Shown: one piece after another, positions 8,158 to 13,500 of the stretch
How the letters are laid out: each line of letters opens with the position of its first letter
Position numbering within the stretch: the stretch's first letter is position 1
NCBI GenBank assembly: GCA_009760855.2
Contig: WPIO01000128.1
Location: 64,001-77,500, forward strand
Length of the DNA: 13,500 bases
Direction of reading: 5' to 3'
Source: Cristatella mucedo
Lineage: Eukaryota; Bryozoa; Phylactolaemata; Cristatellidae
The notes under the pieces: generated by a model
What the model was told of the DNA's origin: nothing
Seen by the model: only the letters and a program-made list of their open reading frames with translations
Database searches by the model: none
Made by a program: the position numbers and the translations under genes

Positions 8158-9049
8158 CTAAGAGAGCTGCACGATGAATGGTGCATCGCAAAGAAAGCAT
8201 TCTCTTGCTAGCTTATAGTTTGGATGTGGTGCTTGGAACTCATCTTGTTAAACTCGGCTTACAACTGTTCTTAAGAGTAGCATCTGTCACACTACTAGCA
8301 TTACAGCATGTTTCCTGCAGCAGTTGATTTCTTCAACGTAAGGTTTTCAGGTCCGCGCCTGGTCGTGCTGCAAGCACTGTCTCATAATGCAGGCCATGGT
8401 GATTTCTATAGCACTCCATTGTCTATCGCCATTGTTGCAGCAATGCACAGACTCTTGTCGACTGAGTTCTTGAAAAAATAGGCTACTGCTTACTCTGTTT
8501 TATTGTTTTCACTCTCACCCAACAAGCTCCACCTTTTGAGCCCTGATGTCAGATTCTCATCATTGGACTTAGTAGGACAGAATTGTCTGGTCGGACGCTC
8601 GACGTTTTCCCTTTGAGATAGTGGGACATTTCCTCCTCTGCCCTATTGGTGAAACAGCAATCTGTAATGTCTGCCTCGCCATCCTACGGCCTGTTCTCTC
8701 CTGACAATGGTTAAGATCATTCCGGAGGGCTGAGAACTAGAGCTCGATGCCGTGTGGTCGTGAGGCGACGGTTGATCTAACGTGTTGATGCGTGACGGGA
8801 GACGTGCCTAGCCCATTCCATGTTTGATGGGTCCGTCCGACAGAGGTATCTCTGTGTCAACTAGTCAGTCGGTTGCGGCCAACTTCTTGGGATAAGAAAT
8901 CTCCTGTTTCTTTATCCTTCCCTGCACCAATCAGCACACGAAAAGCCATATATCGAAAGTTGATAGCCACGACCTTGTATTGTGCTTTTAAGTTCATCCG
9001 GCAAGCCCCGGCTGTCCTCCTTACCTTGAAGAGCTCTCTGGCAGCACAT

Positions 9050-9177
9050 TTATCCGAAATTGCGCACCCACAGCTTGTTGCTGTCATCAATAGGCACGAC
9101 TAAGTATGGTGTCCTAGGCTTACCGTGCCTTAGCAGCAATTTTACAGTAACGCATTTCTGGTTTAAAAATGCATCTG
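9050..9177 (-). other. Candidate alternative terminal exon, unit 2
   Basis: Same sequence as the unit 1 candidate, with the same acceptor and TAA. Confidence 0.35.
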
Positions 9178-9823
9178 CTGGGCAAAGAAAACGCCTCTTG
9201 ATGGCATGTCAATCAACTATAGCCACGTACTTTGCAACGGCTATTCTCTAGAACGCTTCGTTAAGACGTCTATCCTGCTCTGCTTCTATGCATACTACTA
9301 TGTAGTGCTTTGTCTGCCTAATCAGCAATAAGTGTATAGGCATACATACTCTGTGTGCTAATCTGAGTGTCTCACCTTGCCTAACAGCAAAAATAGATCC
9401 TTACGAAATAGCAATGCCCCTATTAAAGAAGCACAGCTTTTGTAGAATAATAGCTTCTGTCTCTTTCGTTATCAATAAAGAATAAGGAAGACTTCTCTGC
9501 AGCCAAGAACCAAAACGTTAGCCAGTTACCCTGTGGTCTATGGCCTATTTTATTGCAGCTAGCAAGGGGCCTCCTTCGTATGCGATCACTGTGATGGCGT
9601 GTTTCAAGCAAAAATAGCCACAGTGGGAGATTGACGGTGCAGTAAAAAGCAGCCAACGTAGCAGATATAGGGTTACTACAAGGTAGCTTTGCAAGCCCAT
9701 TAGAAGTCCAGATTGCCTAGCAAAGCTTGGTCTGAGCAGAGCGATCATGCAAACACTTTCCATACGGTCAGGTTGTAGCCGAGCTACAAAGGTGAGCTGA
9801 ACGTAGCCAAGCATTAAACTTAC

Positions 9824-9843
9824 CTGGCTAGAGCACACAATGC
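9824..9843 (-). other. Candidate 20-nt microexon, unit 2
   Basis: Reads GIVCSSQ with the preceding exon's G; donor GCCAG|GTAAGT at 9823. Weak acceptor. Confidence 0.25.
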
Positions 9844-9969
9844 CTAGAATATGATATTCTCAGCTCGTTGACAAGTAATGACTAGCAAGAAAGTACGTAC
9901 ACAGCCATATAGTTTACCTGCCTCAAGTTCAGTGCGAGCATCCAGTATCCAACGTGGCGGCTTACTTAC

Positions 9970-10723
9970 CTATCTCGGGTGCTGCATTGAAAGCTTCACT
10001 ATCCACTTCGATGCTAGAGCTACACGATCTGACTTCCGCTGGCAGTTCGCTTGAAAACGCTACCAATCGTGAGTTGCAGAAGCCGCGCTCCACTGCATCG
10101 CCGTTGCATGCTATAGATCCCAGCCGGGTCAGCTTGCTGACAAAGGCAGAATCATATTGAAAGCCAAAGCTTTCTGATTCGCAGCTGGGATCTGGAGCTT
10201 GGAATTGAGTTCGCAGCAACTTGCCGAGCGCAGCTTGAATTGGCCTGAAAGAGCTGACCAGACCAGCATCCGTCGCACTGATAGCATATTCGACATGCTC
10301 AGTGACGTTAGTGATCTTGAGCTTTAGGCGTTCGGCCTTGGCCAGATCGTGCTGAATGCTCTGTCTCATTGAGCTTGCGACTGCTGTGACGTCGGAATTG
10401 AGCGACTGTTCCAGATTGCAAACTCCAGCTCGACACTGCTGCAGGAACTGCTCTATCTCAGTGCCAGCTTTTTCAAAAGCCTTCTGAACTTTGGCAGAAC
10501 GCTGATCAATGAGACCTAGAGCTAGCTCGGCAGTGTTCCTCCTCTCGTAGATCAGCTCGAGATTGGCCTCGAGCTCACGCCGAAGCTTGTTGGCACCCTC
10601 GGTGACAAAGCACCAATCGTGCTCCTTGTGGGACTCCGGCTGGCACAAGCAGCACTTCTGCTTTTCCCAGGTCTTACAAAATAATCTTGATTCTTTTCGG
10701 CGATTTCCAAGTTTCCTGCCATC
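9970..10723 (-). CDS. Coiled-coil exon copy 3 (TIF1-like), open throughout
   Basis: Open from the acceptor (GCTCTCTTAG before 10723, phase 0) to the donor (ATAG|GTAAGT, GT at 9969-9968, phase 1), about 251 codons. It starts with the same degenerate B-box2 (Trp in place of a zinc Cys; first Cys/His lost), then the coiled coil and the FGFQYDSAFVSKLTRLGSI block. It is the only extra copy with no visible break. Most differences from 12536-13213 change the protein (for example VTEGA for VNEAA, KAFEKA for KAVEKA, KITNV for KIANV). Direct splicing from the phase 1 donor at 12535 would put it out of frame and meet TAA after about 16 codons. It may be a cassette, a poison exon or a duplicate not yet broken. 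Confidence 0.5.
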
Positions 10724-11615
10724 CTAAGAGAGCTGCACGATGAATGGTGCATCGCAAAGAAAGCATTCTCTTGCTAGCTTATAGTTTGGATGTGGTGCTT
10801 GGAACTCATCTTGTTAAACTCGGCTTACAACTGTTCTTAAGAGTAGCATCTGTCACACTACTAGCATTACAGCATGTTTCCTGCAGCAGTTGATTTCTTC
10901 AACGTAAGGTTTTCAGGTCCGCGCCTGGTCGTGCTGCAAGCACTGTCTCATAATGCAGGCCATGGTGATTTCTATAGCACTCCATTGTCTATCGCCATTG
11001 TTGCAGCAATGCACAGACTCTTGTCGACTGAGTTCTTGAAAAAATAGGCTACTGCTTACTCTGTTTTATTGTTTTCACTCTCACCCAACAAGCTCCACCT
11101 TTTGAGCCCTGATGTCAGATTCTCATCATTGGACTTAGTAGGACAGAATTGTCTGGTCGGACGCTCGACGTTTTCCCTTTGAGATAGTGGGACATTTCCT
11201 CCTCTGCCCTATTGGTGAAACAGCAATCTGTAATGTCTGCCTCGCCATCCTACGGCCTGTTCTCTCCTGACAATGGTTAAGATCATTCCGGAGGGCTGAG
11301 AACTAGAGCTCGAGGCCGTGTGGTCGTGAGGCGACGGTCGATCGAACGTGTTGATGCGTGACGGGAGACGTGCCTAGCCCATTCCATGTTTGATGGGTCC
11401 GTCCGACAGAGGTATCTCTGTGTCAACTAGTCAGTCGGTTGCGGCCAACTTCTTGGGATAAGAAATCTCCTGTTTCTTTATCCTTCCCTGCACCAATCAG
11501 CACACGAAAAGCCATATATCGAAAGTTGATAGCCACGACCTTGTATTGTGCTTTTAAGTTCATCCGGCAAGCCCCGGCTGTCCTCCTTACCTTGAAGAGC
11601 TCTCTGGCAGCACAT

Positions 11616-11743
11616 TTATCCGAAATTGCGCACCCACAGCTTGTTGCTGTCATCAATAGGCACGACTAAGTATGGTGTCCTAGGCTTACCGTGCCTTAGC
11701 AGCAATTTTACAGTAACGCATTTCTGGTTTAAAAATGCATCTG
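11616..11743 (-). other. Candidate alternative terminal exon, unit 3
   Basis: The nearest such candidate to the intact exon, about 790 nt downstream of its donor. Phase 1 entry, about 42 residues, stop at 11616-11618, and minus-strand AATAAA about 550 nt further on. Using it would give a RING/B-box/coiled-coil protein without PHD. Alternatively a donor at CACG|GTAAGC would make it a 54-nt phase 1-to-1 cassette. Confidence 0.38.
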
Positions 11744-12389
11744 CTGGGCAAAGAAAACGCCTCTTGATGGCATGTCAATCAACTATGGCCACGTACTTTG
11801 CAATGGCTATTCTCTAGAACGCTTCGTTAAGACGTCTATCCTGCTCTGCTTCTATGCATACTACTATGTAGTGCTTTGTCTGCCTAATCAGCAATAGGTG
11901 TATAGGCATACATACTCTGTGTGCTAATCTGAGTGTCTCACCTTGCCTAACAGCAAAAATAGATCCTTACGAAATAGCAATGCCCCTATTAAAGAAGCAC
12001 AGCTTTTGTAGAATAATAGCTTCTGTCTCTTTCGTTATCAATAAAGAATAAGGAAGACTTCTCTGCAGCCAAGAACCAAAACGTTAGCCAGTTACCCTGT
12101 GGTCTATGGCCTATTTTATTGCAGCTAGCAAGGGGCCTCCTTCGTATGCGATCACTGTGATGGCGTGTTTCAAGCAAAAATAGCCACAGTGGGAGATTGA
12201 CGGTGCAGTAAAAAGCAGCCAACGTAGCAGATATAGGGTTACTACAAGGTAGCTTTGCAAGCCCATTGGAAGTCCAGATTGCCTAGCAAAGCTTGGTCTG
12301 AGCAGAGCGATCATGCAAACACTTCCCATACGGTCAGGTTGTAGCCGAGCTACAAAGGTGAGCTGAACGTAGCCATGCATTAAACTTAC

Positions 12390-12409
12390 CTGGCTAGAGC
12401 ACACAATGC
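12390..12409 (-). other. Candidate 20-nt microexon, unit 3
   Basis: Strong donor GCCAG|GTAAGT (GT at 12389-12388), weak acceptor ATTCTAG. Phase 1 in and phase 0 out would link 12536 to the copy 3 exon in frame. Confidence 0.25.
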
Positions 12410-12535
12410 CTAGAATATGATATTCTCAGCTCGTTGACAAGTAATGACTAGCAAGAAAGTACGTACACAGCCATATAGTTTACCTGCCTCAAGTTCAGTG
12501 CGAGCATCCAGTATCCAACGTGGCGGCTTACTTAC

Positions 12536-13477
12536 CTATCTCGGGTGCTGCATTGAAAGCTTCACTATCCACTTCGATGCTAGAGCTACACGATCTGACT
12601 TCCGCTGGCTGTTCGCTTGAAAACGATGCCAATCGTGAGTTGCAGAAGCCGCGCTCCACTGCATCGCCGTTGCATGCTATAGATCCCAGCCGGGTCAGCT
12701 TGCTGACAAAGGCAGAATCATATTGAAAGCCAAAGCTTTCTGATTCGCAGCTGGGATCTGGAGCTTGGAATTGAGTTCGCAGCAACTTGCCGAGCGCAGC
12801 TTGAATTGGCCTGAAAGAGCTGACCAGACCAGCATCCGTCGCACTGATAGCATATTCGACATGCTCAGTGACGTTAGCGATCTTGAGCTTTAGGCGTTCG
12901 GCCTTGGCCAGATCGTGCTGAATGCTCTGTCTCATTGAGCTTGCGACTGCTGTGACGTCGGAATTGAGAGACTGTTCCAGAGTGCAAACTCCAGCTCGAC
13001 ACTGCTGCAGGAACTGCTCTATCTCAGTGCCAGCTTTTTCAACAGCCTTCTGAACTTTGGCAGAATGCTGATCAATGAGACCTAGAGCTAGCTCGGCAGT
13101 GTTCCTCCTCTCGTAGATCAGCTCGAGATTGGCCTCGAGCTCACGCCGAAGCTTGTTGGCAGCCTCGTTGACGAAGCACCAATCGTGCTCCTTGTGGAAC
13201 TCCAGCTGGCACAGTCGGCACATCAGCCTTTCACAGGTCTGACAAAGCATTCGCAGTTTTTCTTCTGTGTGCCTTTTGCACAGTATCGGCTTCTGCTGTT
13301 GGCGAGGCCGATCTGACATGACCTGAATCGTGTGAATTTTGGTCACGCGCACCCTTCGATGAGCTATCACACATTCGTTGCACAGCTGCTCATCGCACTG
13401 CAGGCAGTAGGCCGCCGCCTCGACATTGTCTTCGCAGCCAACACACTTGTTGTCCTTCTCGTCGTGGGTCGTACTGA
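12536..13477 (-). CDS. TIF1-like (TRIM24/33-type) gene: two B-boxes, coiled coil and TIF1-signature exon
   Basis: A 942-nt exon between acceptor CACTTTTTTACAG (before 13477, phase 1) and donor ATAG|GTAAGT (GT at 12535-12534, phase 1), about 313 codons and open throughout. B-box1 ligands by exon residue: C11, C14, C24, C27, C32, C35, H39, H48 (within it CVIAHRRVRVTKIHT, close to the TIF1 pattern). B-box2: C66, H69, C78, C81, C86, C89, H94, H97. A helical heptad-like stretch follows at about 100-215, then FGFQYDSAFVSKLTRLGSI at 248-266, resembling the aromatic-rich TIF1 signature. The RING exon should lie right of the window. In TIF1 proteins these parts drive oligomerisation and ubiquitin or SUMO ligase activity, with PHD/bromodomain chromatin reading downstream. 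Other tandem B-box TRIMs are possible, but the PHD exon at 2002-2122 favours TIF1. The exact ortholog is not decided. Confidence 0.88.
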
Positions 13478-13500
13478 CTGTAAAAAAGTGGCACGGCTCA

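Larger units (their letters stand above)
8158..9969. other. Spacer of repeat unit 2
   Basis: Near-identical to the unit 1 spacer without the 98-bp insertion. Minus-strand AATAAA at 8499-8504 and 9549-9554. No established gene. Confidence 0.5.
10724..12535. other. Spacer of repeat unit 3 / first intron after the B-box exon
   Basis: Near-identical to the unit 2 spacer. Starts at the GTAAGT donor of the B-box exon (minus strand). AATAAA on the minus strand at 11065-11070 and 12115-12120. No established gene. Confidence 0.5.
4761..13213 (-). repeat. Tandem array of 2.57-kb units, each with a TIF1 coiled-coil exon
   Basis: Three complete units and a partial fourth, anchored on the AAGCTT in the exon: 4761, 7425, 9991 and 12557. 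Spacing is 2664, 2566 and 2566; the extra 98 bp in unit 1 is exactly the insertion at 7266-7363. Spacer DNA is nearly identical between units (about 9 differences per 1.8 kb by eye). The fourth copy matches only over the coiled-coil exon to about 13213 and then continues as the intact B-box exon. The array lies between the B-box/coiled-coil exon and the 4307-4481 exon, making that intron about 8 kb. Confidence 0.93.

Noticed and set aside
4761-13213. CRISPR-like or satellite interpretation of the repeats
   Set aside because: Units are 2.57 kb and contain exon sequence; this is a segmental tandem duplication.

Overview
The window looks like metazoan (invertebrate-type) nuclear DNA. Coding sequence occurs as exons with consensus GT/AG splice sites, there are microsatellites and a decayed non-LTR retrotransposon, and there are no operons or bacterial signals. 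The species cannot be named from sequence alone.

The main content is one gene on the minus strand, read right to left and cut by both window edges. Its right-most exon (12536-13477) encodes two B-box zinc fingers, a coiled coil and a segment resembling the TIF1 signature. Further left, four small exons chain together with matching phases (4307-4481, 3555-3615, 2323-2461, 2002-2122), and the last carries most of a PHD finger. Tandem B-boxes, coiled coil and PHD together are the layout of the TIF1 family (TRIM24/TRIM33/Bonus), which are nuclear transcriptional cofactors and E3 ligases. The RING exon should lie right of the window; the last PHD ligands and any bromodomain should lie left of about 2000.

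The unusual part is the space between the B-box/coiled-coil exon and the next exon. It holds a tandem array (about 4761-13213) in which the coiled-coil exon is repeated. Copies 1-3 (4759-5493, 7404-8157, 9970-10723) each sit in a unit of 2566 bp (2664 bp for unit 1, which carries a 98-bp insertion with a 6-bp target duplication). Copies 1-3 begin in a half-decayed B-box2. Copy 2 has a nonsense codon, and copy 1 has lost its splice donor and ends at a retroelement-like (TTA)n tail. By eye the non-coding spacers are about 99.5% identical while the coiled-coil exons differ by 2-3%, the reverse of the usual pattern. Each unit also carries other splice-like elements: a 20-nt candidate microexon and a candidate terminal exon with a stop.

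The left end (1 to about 810) is the C-terminal part of a CR1/L2-like reverse transcriptase on the minus strand, with frame breaks. Short AT-tailed elements with a shared GCGCCCT-like core occur at about 1089-1135, 4690-4759 and 7266-7363. All exon calls rest on splice motifs, frame phase and domain motifs read by eye; no transcript evidence was available.
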